Source of the DNA: Micromonospora alfalfae
Lineage (GTDB): Bacteria > Actinomycetota > Actinomycetes > Mycobacteriales > Micromonosporaceae
Direction of reading: 5' to 3'
NCBI RefSeq assembly: GCF_022230925.1
Contig: NZ_JAKKFH010000034.1
Location: 124,001 to 188,000, forward strand
DNA: 64,000 nt
In this document: positions 26,201 to 34,869 of the stretch, one piece after another
Position numbering within the stretch: the first letter of the stretch is position 1
Layout of the letters: each line of letters opens with the position of its first letter
Notes under the pieces: generated by a model
What the model was told of the DNA's origin: nothing
The model's database searches: none
Seen by the model: the letters and a program-made list of their open reading frames with translations, nothing else
Program-made: the position numbers and the translations under genes

Positions 26201-26366
26201 GGCGTGTGTCGATGCCCCTGGCCGGCCTGCGGCGGGCCCAGACGACGGCCGGCCGCGTTGGAGGTTGGCCCGGATACAACACCGGTATCCGGGCCAACCT
26301 CCGCCTTGCCGAACCGCCGCCTGGACTCCGCCTCGGCTCGACCGAGGACTTCGACACACGCCCTAG
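26197..26366. repeat. 170-bp composite palindromic element between convergent genes
   Basis: Terminal inverted repeats CTAGGGCGTGTGTCGA (26197-26212) and the perfect complement at 26351-26366 enclose an inner 18-bp inverted repeat (26260-26277 and 26285-26302, loop AACACCG). It contains no gene. The TAG stop codons of both flanking genes are supplied by its CTAG tips. It looks like a non-autonomous (MITE-like) insertion now serving as a two-way terminator. Confidence 0.75.
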
Positions 26367-26986
26367 TCGTCCTCTTCCGGGTCCTGGTTGGCCTGCTCGC
26401 CCAGCACGAACGCCTGCATGGCCAGCTCGTCGCCGGCCGGCGAGACAAAGGCGGGCAGCTCACGGGGGCCCAGCTCCTGCACGTAGGACCAGAACAGCCG
26501 AACCGCCTCGGCCGGCGTGCCGGCCTCGATCGGCAGGTCGAGGCTGACCAGCCAGGTGCGCCGCGCCGGGGGCGGGCCGAGCTGGTCGGCCAGCGCCCGG
26601 AAGGCCGCCGGCTCCACAGCGGTGACCTGATCGTCGAGCGTCAGCAGGTCGGCCGGCACCGGTTCGTCGAAGGCCCGCCGGGTGTACGCGACGACGAGCG
26701 TGCCCGGCTCGACCGGTGACTGCGGGTCGTCCGGGTCTTCGCGGTGGCGTCGACCCCGCGCGGTGACCCGGCCGAGGGCCACCAGCCGTGGCGGCGATGC
26801 GACCAGCACTGCCACCTGGTCGCCATGCCCTGGCCGGGCGACGTCGGTGAGCCCGGTCAGCTCCAGCGTGTCGTGGTGCACGAGCCGCTCGGCCTCGTAC
26901 CGTTCGGCGGGCAGCAGCACCGCCCAGGTGCCCACCCCGTCGGCGTTGCCGGCCGCACCGGCCCGGTGCGCGGTCTCGGTCGTCAT
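26363..26986 (-). CDS. Hypothetical protein
   Basis: A 207-residue soluble protein. A segment with VAVLVASPPRLVALGRVTARGRR followed by LVVAYTRRAFDEP is reminiscent of PUA/EVE-like beta-barrels, but no family is certain. The C-terminus is acidic. Start uncertain between ATGs at 26986 and 26995. It follows the tag gene within 13 bases, so the two are probably co-transcribed. It could have a role in nucleic acid metabolism, but that is only suggested by context. Confidence 0.6.
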   Translation of the reverse strand: MTTETAHRAGAAGNADGVGTWAVLLPAERYEAERLVHHDTLELTGLTDVARPGHGDQVAVLVASPPRLVALGRVTARGRRHREDPDDPQSPVEPGTLVVAYTRRAFDEPVPADLLTLDDQVTAVEPAAFRALADQLGPPPARRTWLVSLDLPIEAGTPAEAVRLFWSYVQELGPRELPAFVSPAGDELAMQAFVLGEQANQDPEEDD

Positions 26987-26999
26987 GCCTGCCATCTCA

Positions 27000-27581
27000 T
27001 CACGCCGCCGGTGCAAGGGTGACGTGACAGCCGACGATGTGATCGTCGACCATCCCGGTGGCCTGCATCAGCGCGTACGCGGTGGTCGGGCCGACGAACC
27101 GGAAGCCGCGCTTCTTGAGTGCCTTGGCCATCGCCGTCGACTCCGCGGTGATCGGTGCCAGCTCGGCGAACGAGGCGGGGCGAGTTGGCCGGGGCTCCGG
27201 CGCGAAGGACCAGAGCAGCGCCGACAGGCCCTCCGGGAGTTCCAGTGCGGCACGGGCGTTGGCGATCGCCGCCTCGATCTTGGCCCGGTTACGGACGATG
27301 CCGGCGTCGGCGAGCAGCCGGGTCACGTCGGCGTCGTCGTAGCGGGCGACGGTCGGGATGTGGAAGTCGTCGAACGCCAGTCGGAACGCCGGACGCTTGC
27401 GCAGGATGGTCAGCCAGGACAACCCGGACTGGAACGCCTCCAGCGTCATCCGCTCGTAGAGCGCGTCGTCGCCGCGCAGCGGCCGCCCCCACTCGGTGTC
27501 GTGGTAGATGGCGTAGTCGGGGGTGCTCGACCCCCAGGCGCAACGAGCCAGCCCGTCGGCACCGATCACCAGGTCAGTCAC
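27000..27581 (-). CDS. tag: DNA-3-methyladenine glycosylase I
   Basis: A 193-residue base-excision enzyme that removes 3-methyladenine from alkylated DNA. Zinc ligands typical of Tag are present: Cys in ARCAWG, His in YHDTEWG, and the C-terminal His and Cys of DDHIVGCH. The helix-hairpin region contains GFRFVGPTTAYALMQATGMV. The GTG at 27581 gives family length. The order tag, DivIVA-domain, folP2 agrees with Mtb Rv1210-Rv1207. Confidence 0.93.
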   Translation of the reverse strand: MTDLVIGADGLARCAWGSSTPDYAIYHDTEWGRPLRGDDALYERMTLEAFQSGLSWLTILRKRPAFRLAFDDFHIPTVARYDDADVTRLLADAGIVRNRAKIEAAIANARAALELPEGLSALLWSFAPEPRPTRPASFAELAPITAESTAMAKALKKRGFRFVGPTTAYALMQATGMVDDHIVGCHVTLAPAA

Positions 27582-27718
27582 CCCGTACACGCTAGGGCAT
27601 CCGTCCGACACCCCATTGCCACCGGCCGCCCGGCTGCCTATGGTGCTTGTTACCGACCGGTAGGTCGGGGTCACCCGACGGTGCGCCCCGACCGGTGACG
27701 GCGAGCGGAGGCCGCACG

Positions 27719-28615
27719 GTGAAGGAGTTCCCGGACGTCATCGCCTGGTCGATCCCGGCCTTCGTGCTGCTCATCGTGCTGGAGCGGGTCTCCTACCTGC
27801 TGCACCGCGACGACGACGAGGTCGGCTACGGCGGCGCCGACACCGCTACCAGCATGGCGATGGGCCTGGGCAGCATCTTCGCCGACCTGCTCTGGAAGGT
27901 GCCGATCGCCGCCGCGTACGCGCTGCTCTACGCGCTCACCCCGCTGCGGGTCGCCGAGCTCTGGTGGACCTGGCCGCTGATCCTGCTCGGGCAGGACTTC
28001 TGCTACTACTGGTCGCACCGCGGCCACCACGTGATCCGCATCCTCTGGGCCTCACACGTGGTGCACCACTCGTCGCAGCGGTTCAACCTCTCCACCGCGC
28101 TGCGCCAGCCGTGGACCGGCCTGACCAGTTGGGTGTTCTACATCCCGCTGATAGTGGCCGGCGTCCACCCGGCCGTTGTCGCGTTCTGCGGCTCGGTCAA
28201 CCTGCTCTACCAGTTCTGGATCCACACCGAGCGGATCGACAAGATGCCGCGCTGGTACGAGGCGGTGTTCAACACCCCGTCGCACCACCGGGTGCACCAC
28301 GCGTCGCAGGGCAGCTACCTGGACCGCAACTTCGGCGGCATCCTGATCGTCTGGGACCGGCTCTTCACGTCGTTCGCGCCGGAAGGGGAACGTTGCGTGT
28401 ACGGCCTGACCAAGAACGTCGGCAGCTACAACCCGGGCCGGGTGGCCTTCCACGAGTACGCCTCGATCGCCCGGGACCTGCGCGCCGCGGTGACCTGGCG
28501 GCACCGGGTCGGGCACCTCTTCCGCGCACCGGGTTGGCAGCCGGCACCGGGCTCACCGGTCAGGGGAGCCGGCCCTGCTCGACCAGGCGGGCGAACCTCT
28601 TCAGCGCCTGGGTGA
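27719..28615 (+). CDS. Sterol desaturase/fatty acid hydroxylase family membrane enzyme
   Basis: A 298-residue integral membrane di-iron enzyme. Histidine clusters SHRGHH, HVVHHSS and SHHRVHHAS supply the metal ligands between membrane spans. GGAGG lies eight bases before the GTG. It probably hydroxylates or desaturates a lipid; substrate unknown. The last 56 bases overlap the 3' end of the opposing SRPBCC gene, so its C-terminal tail is encoded opposite another protein. Confidence 0.9.
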   Translation: MKEFPDVIAWSIPAFVLLIVLERVSYLLHRDDDEVGYGGADTATSMAMGLGSIFADLLWKVPIAAAYALLYALTPLRVAELWWTWPLILLGQDFCYYWSHRGHHVIRILWASHVVHHSSQRFNLSTALRQPWTGLTSWVFYIPLIVAGVHPAVVAFCGSVNLLYQFWIHTERIDKMPRWYEAVFNTPSHHRVHHASQGSYLDRNFGGILIVWDRLFTSFAPEGERCVYGLTKNVGSYNPGRVAFHEYASIARDLRAAVTWRHRVGHLFRAPGWQPAPGSPVRGAGPARPGGRTSSAPG

Positions 28616-29057
28616 GGCCGAGCTTGGAGCCGGGCCAGAGCACCGGCCACGCCAGTCGACCGGCCGGACCGCCCGGCAGGTGGAACCACTCGTGCCAGAC
28701 GACCTGGGTGCGGTCCCGGTCCAGTTGGGTGCAGCGCAGCACCCCCGGGCCGCGCAGCAGCTGGCCGTGGTGCACGACGCCGATCTCGTACGGCTCGTCG
28801 ACCCGGACCACCCGCATCTCGTCGCGCAGTGTCGCCCGGCCGAGCGCGGTCACCGCCTCGATCCGGCTGCCCTCGCGCCCGTCGCCCTCGACCACCCGCA
28901 CGCGGGTGAACGGAATCCAGTCGGACTGGCGTTCCCAGGCGAGCAGCGCGGCGAACACCCGCTCCGCCGGGGCCTCGACGATCACCGTGGCGGTCACCTC
29001 ACCCGCGCCGGGTCGGGCCGCCTCGCGAAGATCGTCAGCGCCCTCCGGCTCGGTCAC
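28560..29057 (-). CDS. SRPBCC-family (polyketide cyclase/START-like) protein
   Basis: A 165-residue helix-grip protein with the opening VTATVIVEAPAERVFAALLAWERQSDWIPF and a C-terminal helix with LTQALKRFARLV, as in the SRPBCC superfamily that binds hydrophobic ligands. GTG start overlapping the stop of the DivIVA-domain gene (4 bases), so the two are coupled. Its 3' end overlaps the desaturase gene on the other strand. Confidence 0.82.
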   Translation of the reverse strand: MTEPEGADDLREAARPGAGEVTATVIVEAPAERVFAALLAWERQSDWIPFTRVRVVEGDGREGSRIEAVTALGRATLRDEMRVVRVDEPYEIGVVHHGQLLRGPGVLRCTQLDRDRTQVVWHEWFHLPGGPAGRLAWPVLWPGSKLGLTQALKRFARLVEQGRLP

Positions 29058-29668
29058 GCCGACTCCGACCGAACCACCGCGTCGCGCTGCTCGGTGCCGG
29101 GCGTCTGCTCACGATCGGCCGACTCGTCGTCTGCGGGCGCGGCGGCGGGCGCCACCCCGTCGGAATCCGCCGGGGACGAACTGGCGGCGGGTAACGGGCC
29201 GGGAGTCGTCGAGCCGACCGGGGCTGAGCCTGCCTCGCCGGTCAACGGCGCATCCTCGCCCGACTCCGGTGCCTCGCCCGGCTCGGCCGCGTTCGCGGTG
29301 GTCACCTTGCTGGCGGACTGCTCGCGGGCCTGCCGCAGCACGTCCGCGTCGTCGGTGCGCCCCTCACGCAAGGCGATGACCTCCGACTCCAGTACGCCGA
29401 TCAGCTCGGACTTGTAACCGATGTCGTAGGCGGCACGGCGCAACGTCTGATCGACCTGGTCCATCCGGTACCCGCGCAAGCCGGTGTCGAAACGGACCGC
29501 CCCCACGTCGGATTCGCGCAGGGGGCGGGTGCCCGGCAACGCCACGGCCTGCGAATCCGGCTCGGCCGGCACCAGGCCGGGATCACGCCCACTGACCAGC
29601 ACCGTCACGCCGAATATCACCGCCGCGACGGTCAACGCCACGACCAGGAGGAGCAGAAGCTGACCCAT
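29054..29668 (-). CDS. DivIVA-domain membrane protein (Rv1209-like)
   Basis: A 204-residue protein with an N-terminal membrane helix (about 3-24) and a DivIVA-like segment around LRESDVGAVRFDTGLRGYRM and DQVDQTLRRAAYDIGYK (50-90). A short coiled coil and an acidic Ala/Pro/Ser-rich tail follow. DivIVA domains recruit proteins to curved membrane at poles and septa. Its position beside folP2 and tag matches Mtb Rv1209. It is transcribed divergently from the folP2-like gene. Confidence 0.85.
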   Translation of the reverse strand: MGQLLLLLVVALTVAAVIFGVTVLVSGRDPGLVPAEPDSQAVALPGTRPLRESDVGAVRFDTGLRGYRMDQVDQTLRRAAYDIGYKSELIGVLESEVIALREGRTDDADVLRQAREQSASKVTTANAAEPGEAPESGEDAPLTGEAGSAPVGSTTPGPLPAASSSPADSDGVAPAAAPADDESADREQTPGTEQRDAVVRSESA

Positions 29669-29824
29669 GTACTGATCGTGGCATGGCAGCCGGCCGGGAG
29701 CGACCCCGCCACCCGCCTCGATCACGATCGGTGCCGACGCCCGCCCGGAATCGTGGACGGGCGACCGACTAGCGTCGGGACCGGCCGGCGCGGCGGCGAC
29801 GGCGCGAACTTCCAGGAGGCGGGC

Positions 29825-30694
29825 ATGGCCGGGGCGCTTCGGCTGGGTGGGCGCACGTTCGCCCCCGGCGAGCTGGTGGTGATGGCGATCATCAACCGCA
29901 CGCCGGACTCGTTCTTCGACCGCGGGGCCACCTACGCCGCCGACAGCGCGTTGCGCGCCGTGGAGCGGGCGGTGGACGAGGGCGCGGCCATCATCGACAT
30001 CGGCGGCGTCAAGGCCGGCCCCGGCGCGGACGTGGACGTCGCCGAGGAGATCCGGCGCACGGTGGACACCATCGCCGCCGTCCGAGCCGCGTTTCCCGAG
30101 GTGGTGATCTCCATCGACACCTGGCGCGCCGAGGTGGCGACGGAGGCCGTGGCGGCCGGGGCCGACCTCCTCAACGACACCTGGTCGGGCGTCGACCCGG
30201 CGTTGGTCCGGGTGGCCGCCCGGACCGGCGCCGGTCTGGTCTGTTCGCACGCCGGCGGACTGACGCCGCGGACCAGGCCGCACCGGGTCGCCTTCACCGA
30301 CGTCGTCGCCGACGTGGTCGCGACGGTGACCGGGCTCGCCGAGCGCGCTGTAGCGGCAGGGGTACGCCCCGACGGCATCCTCATCGACCCGGCGCACGAC
30401 TTCGGCAAGAACACCCGGCACTCGCTGGAGATCACCCGCCGACTGGACGAGCTGACCACTACCGGCTGGCCGGTGCTGGTGGCGCTCTCCAACAAGGACT
30501 TCATCGGTGAGACGTTGGGGCTGCCGGTGGCCGAACGGCTGGAGGGGACGCTCGCCGCGACGGCCGTCTCGGCCTGGTTGGGTGCCCGGGTCTTCCGGGC
30601 CCACCAGGTCGGCCCGACCCGCCGGGTGCTGGACATGGTGGCCTCGATACGGGGCGACCGCCCGCCCACTGCCACCCGCCGGGGGCTCGCCTGA
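29825..30694 (+). CDS. folP2: Dihydropteroate synthase homologue (FolP2 type)
   Basis: A 289-residue TIM barrel. The N-terminal loop reads MAIINRTPDSFFDRGATY where true DHPS has NVTPDSFSDGG, and IDIGGVKAGPG replaces the usual DIGGESTRPG. These are marks of the FolP2 branch, whose Mtb member (Rv1207) is reported to lack DHPS activity. AGGAGG is six bases before the ATG. In Mtb gpgS lies between folP2 and the DivIVA-domain gene; here nothing does. Confidence 0.88.
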   Translation: MAGALRLGGRTFAPGELVVMAIINRTPDSFFDRGATYAADSALRAVERAVDEGAAIIDIGGVKAGPGADVDVAEEIRRTVDTIAAVRAAFPEVVISIDTWRAEVATEAVAAGADLLNDTWSGVDPALVRVAARTGAGLVCSHAGGLTPRTRPHRVAFTDVVADVVATVTGLAERAVAAGVRPDGILIDPAHDFGKNTRHSLEITRRLDELTTTGWPVLVALSNKDFIGETLGLPVAERLEGTLAATAVSAWLGARVFRAHQVGPTRRVLDMVASIRGDRPPTATRRGLA

Positions 30695-30761
30695 CCGGTC
30701 GTCGCCGTAACCGCCAGCGAACGGGCGGTCGGACCGACACGATCGCCGGAGGCAGTGGCGC

Positions 30762-31139
30762 TCAGGTCCAGCGGAGGATGTTCCTACGCCAGGCGTAGAG
30801 GATTCCCAACGCGAGCACGGCCACGAACACCGCCATCTCCACCACCGTCACCAGACCGAAGCCCGGCCGGTCGAAGACCACCGCCCAGGGGAAGAGGAAC
30901 ACCGCCTCGACAGCGAACAGCACGTAGAGGTAGGCGTACACGTAGTAGCGGATCTGCATCTGCGCCCAGTCGGCACCGACCGGGTCGAGCCCGCACTCGT
31001 AACTGGCCCGCTTGCCCGGCGGGTCGGCTGGACGCGCCGGGCGTAACACCCGGTTGGCCGAGAACGCCGTAACGAAGAAGAGAACGCTGGCGAGCAGCAG
31101 GAGCCCGAGCGTCGCGTACGAGCCCAGGTATCCGTTCAC
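30762..31139 (-). CDS. nuoA: NADH-quinone oxidoreductase subunit A, isolated
   Basis: A 125-residue protein with three membrane segments and the NuoA core KRASYECGLDPVG followed by QIRYYVYAYLYVLFAVEAVFLFPW. NuoA is part of the proton-pumping arm of complex I. The start is a GTG. No other nuo gene is adjacent, so this is a stand-alone copy; whether the genome also has a full nuo operon cannot be seen. Convergent with folP2. Confidence 0.88.
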   Translation of the reverse strand: MNGYLGSYATLGLLLLASVLFFVTAFSANRVLRPARPADPPGKRASYECGLDPVGADWAQMQIRYYVYAYLYVLFAVEAVFLFPWAVVFDRPGFGLVTVVEMAVFVAVLALGILYAWRRNILRWT

Positions 31140-31268
31140 AGTCGGCAGCCTACCGTCCACCCGGACGGGCCGTCCCAAACACGTTACGGATTTGTTTCCA
31201 GATGGGACTAGTGCACCGGGGCAACTGTTACCGAATATTGGACACCCACCCATGTCACCGGAGGACAG

Positions 31269-32741
31269 ATGGCCCGCGTGAAGGCATCGCCCGGTAACCG
31301 GGCGGAGGGGCGACGTTCCACGCCCCTGCTGGCGACCGCGCTCGCGCTCGGCCTGCTCACGGCGCTCGCCGTGGGGCCGGCCTGGGCCAACGCGGCCGCA
31401 CCGGACGCGGACCCGGTCGCGACGACTGCCGAGCCGGTCAACGAGCCGGGAGGCGAGGGGCCCCCGACCACACCGGCGGACGAGCCCACCCCCACCGAAG
31501 ACCCGGGCGGTGAACCGGAGCCGACCGAACCGGCACCGGAGACCGCCGCGCCACCACCGGAGACGACGCCACCGGCGCCGGTGACCACCGCCCCGGAGGT
31601 CCCGCCGCCCGCGCCGACCACCAGCGCGCCCGCGCCGGGCGGCACCACCCGACCGCCCACCCCGGTGCCACCGACGGCGCCTCCGGCCCCGCCAACACCG
31701 CCGGCGCCGACGGTCCGCCCGCCCGCCCCGGGTTCGGCGCCGCCGCCGCAGAGCCCGCTGGGCGTGCAGGTCACCACCGGCGACGTCACCCTCACCGAGG
31801 CGTACTGGAACACGGCGAGCACGGCCGCCACCCTCCAGGTCACAGTGCACAACACCGGCACCACGACGGAGCAGATCCGACTCTCGTACACGCTGCCCTC
31901 CGGGCTGACCGACGCCGGCACGAAGGGTTGCGCCGCCGCCGGTGGTGGGACGTACCGATGCGGTGCCTGGACCGCCGGAGCGGGCGTCCGGTTCAGCACC
32001 GTGCTGCGGCTACGGGTCGCTGGCACAGCGTGGAAGCAGATGCCGCTCAGCGGCTCCGTCCAGGTCATTGCGGACGCGCCGGGAGCGGCCGGGGAGGCGA
32101 CCGACGACCAGGGCTTCGCTGTGCTCTTCCCAGCAGGCCCGCCGGTGCCCGGGATCGCGCTCGCCGCCAACGAGGTGGCCTTCGACATCAGCGGCGGCCC
32201 GAGCACCCTCACGCTCCGGCTGGGCAACACCGGCGCGGTGGACGCCGCCGGCCGGGTCGAGGTCGTCCTGCCGGCCGGGGTGACAGTGCCGACCCCACCG
32301 CTCGGCTGCGTGGCTGTCGACCCGACGCGTACCCGCTGCGACGCCGGCCTGGTGCTGGCGGGCACTACCGCAGAGGTGCAGTTGCCGGTGGAGGCGACGC
32401 CGCAGGCGCAGCGGGAGGCGCCGCTGTCCGGGGCCGTGATCGGTCAACTCGATCCACACAGCGGCCCGACCCGTCGGGTGCAGATGAGCTTCCGGATCAC
32501 CTCGGCGGCCGCGCTGGCCACGCCCGTGGTCTCCCCGCCCGCGCCGACCGGCTCACAGGGCGTACTGCCCGCCGGTGCCACCACTGGAGACGGCGGGTTG
32601 ACCTCGGTGCAGCGCACCGCGGTGATCCTGATCGCGGTCTCCACGCTGCTGGTGGTGCTGGCTCTCACGCTGGCCACGACCTCGCTGCGCCGCCGGCTCG
32701 GCGGCCCGCCGCCCGAGCCCACCCCCAACCCCGCCGACTGA
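31269..32741 (+). CDS. Large secreted, membrane-anchored surface protein
   Basis: 490 residues. Signal peptide (about 15-40, LLATALALGLLTALAVGPAW), a long Pro/Thr/Glu-rich stalk (50-160), two beta-sandwich-like repeats of DUF11 style (165-410), then a C-terminal membrane helix (about 445-470) and a short Arg-rich cytoplasmic end. There is no LPxTG motif, so it is held by the membrane helix. GGAGG precedes the ATG. Role unknown; an adhesin or wall-spanning protein is plausible. Confidence 0.75.
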   Translation: MARVKASPGNRAEGRRSTPLLATALALGLLTALAVGPAWANAAAPDADPVATTAEPVNEPGGEGPPTTPADEPTPTEDPGGEPEPTEPAPETAAPPPETTPPAPVTTAPEVPPPAPTTSAPAPGGTTRPPTPVPPTAPPAPPTPPAPTVRPPAPGSAPPPQSPLGVQVTTGDVTLTEAYWNTASTAATLQVTVHNTGTTTEQIRLSYTLPSGLTDAGTKGCAAAGGGTYRCGAWTAGAGVRFSTVLRLRVAGTAWKQMPLSGSVQVIADAPGAAGEATDDQGFAVLFPAGPPVPGIALAANEVAFDISGGPSTLTLRLGNTGAVDAAGRVEVVLPAGVTVPTPPLGCVAVDPTRTRCDAGLVLAGTTAEVQLPVEATPQAQREAPLSGAVIGQLDPHSGPTRRVQMSFRITSAAALATPVVSPPAPTGSQGVLPAGATTGDGGLTSVQRTAVILIAVSTLLVVLALTLATTSLRRRLGGPPPEPTPNPAD

Positions 32742-32748
32742 TCGACTG

Positions 32749-32778
32749 ACGACCCCGGCCCCGCGCGGCCGGGGTCGT
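32749..32778 (+). terminator. Terminator of the surface-protein gene
   Basis: ACGACCCCGGCC (32749-32760) pairs perfectly with 32767-32778 around a 6-base loop, eight bases after the stop codon. Confidence 0.85.
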
Positions 32779-33021
32779 CGGCACGAGCCAGTGGTGATCT
32801 GAATTACGGCGGGCGGTGCGTAACCCCGCAAACACGGGCATTTCGCACCCCAATCCGGTCCCAGTCGGCGGACCTCCGGGGATGGTTAGGGCTCCCTTAG
32901 ACGTAGGCTCTCAGGTGAGGAACGACAGCGGCCGGACCAGCCTGGGGCGGTGCGGTGAAGCGTTGCGTCAGGGAGGTTCCGTGGCCGGGCAAGCCCCGCA
33001 GTCGCGAACGAAGGTGGCACA

Positions 33022-34869
33022 GTGACCAAGCAGATCCGTCAACTCGACCGGGTGGTCATCCGGTTCGCCGGTGACTCCGGCGACGGCATGCAGCTGACCG
33101 GCGACCGGTTCACCTCGGAGACGGCGCAGCTCGGCAACGACATCTCCACACTGCCAAACTTTCCCGCCGAGATCCGGGCACCCGCCGGCACCCTGCCCGG
33201 CGTGTCGAGCTTCCAGGTGCACTTCGCCGACTACGACATCCTCACGCCGGGCGACGCGCCGAACGTGCTGGTGGCGATGAACCCGGCGGCGCTCAAGGCC
33301 AACCTGGCCGACCTGCCGCGCGGCGCGGACATCATCGTCAACACCGACGAGTTCACCAAGCGCAACCTCGCCAAGGTCGGTTACCAGACCAGCCCACTGG
33401 ACGACGACTCGCTGGCCGGTTACGTGGTGCACCCGGTGGCGCTGACCTCGATGACTGTCGGTGCGCTCGCCGCCCACCAGGTGTCCAAGAAGGACGCTGA
33501 GCGGTCGAAGAACATGTTCGCGCTCGGCCTGCTCTCCTGGATGTACTCCCGGCCATACGAGTCGACGCTGCGCTTCCTGGAGCGCAAGTTCGCGGCCCGT
33601 CCGGAGCTTGTCGCCGCGAACGTCGCCGCCTTCAAGGCCGGTTGGAACTTCGGCGAGACCACCGAGGACTTCGCGGTCCGCTACGAGGTCAAGCCGGCCA
33701 AGATGAAGCCGGGCACGTACCGCAACATCACCGGCAACGCGGCGCTCTCACTGGGGTTGGTCGCCGCCGGGGTCCGCTCCGGGCTGCCGGTCTTCCTCGG
33801 CGCGTACCCGATCACGCCCGCGTCGGACATCCTGCACGAGCTGAGCAAGCACAAGCGCTTCGGCGTCATCACAGTGCAGGCCGAGGACGAGATCGCCGCC
33901 GTCGGCGCCGCGCTGGGGGCCTCCTACGGCGGGTCGCTCGGCGTGACGACCACCAGCGGCCCCGGCGTGGCGCTCAAGAGCGAGACGATCTCCCTAGCCG
34001 TGGCGCTGGAGCTGCCGCTGGTGATCGTGGACGTGCAACGCGCCGGCCCGTCGACCGGCATGCCGACCAAGACCGAGCAGGCCGACCTCAACATGGCGCT
34101 CTACGGTCGACACGGTGAGGCACCGGTCGCCGTGATCGCGCCCCGGTCACCGTCGGACTGCTTCTTCGCGGCGCTGGAGGCGGCCCGGATAGCGCTCACC
34201 TACCGCACCCCGGTGATCCTGCTGTCCGACAACTACGTCGCCAACGGCTCCGAGCCGTGGCTGCTGCCGGACGTGGAGTCGCTGCCCGACCTGCGGGTCG
34301 AGTTCGCCACCAAGCCCAACGGCGAGGACGGCACCACCTTCCTGCCCTACCTGCGCGACCCGGAGACCCTGGCCCGACCGTGGGCGATCCCCGGCACCGC
34401 TGGCCTGGAGCACCGGATCGGCGGTCTGGAAAAGGCCGACAAGACCGGTGACATCTCCTACGACCCGGCCAACCACGACTTCATGGTGCGCACCCGGGCC
34501 GCCCGGATCGAGACGATCCCGGTGCCGGACATCGAGGTGGAGGACCCCGACGGCGACGCCCGGGTCCTGGTCCTCGGCTGGGGCTCGACGTACGGGCCGA
34601 TCGGCGCGGCGTGCCGCGGGGTCCGCCAGCGGGGCCTCTCCATCGCCCAGGCGCACCTGCGGCACCTGGCACCGATGCCGGCGAACCTCGGTGAGGTGCT
34701 CCGCTCGTACGACAAGGTGGTCATCCCGGAGATGAACCTGGGCCAACTGGCCCACGTCATCCGGGCCCGCTACCTGGTCGACGCGATCAGCTACAACCAG
34801 GTCCGCGGCCTTCCGTTCACGGCCACCGAGCTGGAGACGACGCTGGAAGAGGTGCTGAAGAATGTCTGA
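33022..34869 (+). CDS. korA: 2-oxoacid:ferredoxin oxidoreductase, alpha (gamma-alpha fused) subunit
   Basis: A 615-residue subunit. The N-terminal gamma domain (GDSGDGMQLTGDRF, residues 15-180) is followed by the pyrimidine-binding alpha domain (FLGAYPITPASDILHELSK and VQAEDEIAAVGAALGAS) and a C-terminal domain. With KorB it oxidises 2-oxoglutarate or another 2-oxoacid to the acyl-CoA and reduces ferredoxin. Fusion and size match actinobacterial KorA. GTG start. Overlaps korB by eight bases. Confidence 0.93.
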   Translation: MTKQIRQLDRVVIRFAGDSGDGMQLTGDRFTSETAQLGNDISTLPNFPAEIRAPAGTLPGVSSFQVHFADYDILTPGDAPNVLVAMNPAALKANLADLPRGADIIVNTDEFTKRNLAKVGYQTSPLDDDSLAGYVVHPVALTSMTVGALAAHQVSKKDAERSKNMFALGLLSWMYSRPYESTLRFLERKFAARPELVAANVAAFKAGWNFGETTEDFAVRYEVKPAKMKPGTYRNITGNAALSLGLVAAGVRSGLPVFLGAYPITPASDILHELSKHKRFGVITVQAEDEIAAVGAALGASYGGSLGVTTTSGPGVALKSETISLAVALELPLVIVDVQRAGPSTGMPTKTEQADLNMALYGRHGEAPVAVIAPRSPSDCFFAALEAARIALTYRTPVILLSDNYVANGSEPWLLPDVESLPDLRVEFATKPNGEDGTTFLPYLRDPETLARPWAIPGTAGLEHRIGGLEKADKTGDISYDPANHDFMVRTRAARIETIPVPDIEVEDPDGDARVLVLGWGSTYGPIGAACRGVRQRGLSIAQAHLRHLAPMPANLGEVLRSYDKVVIPEMNLGQLAHVIRARYLVDAISYNQVRGLPFTATELETTLEEVLKNV

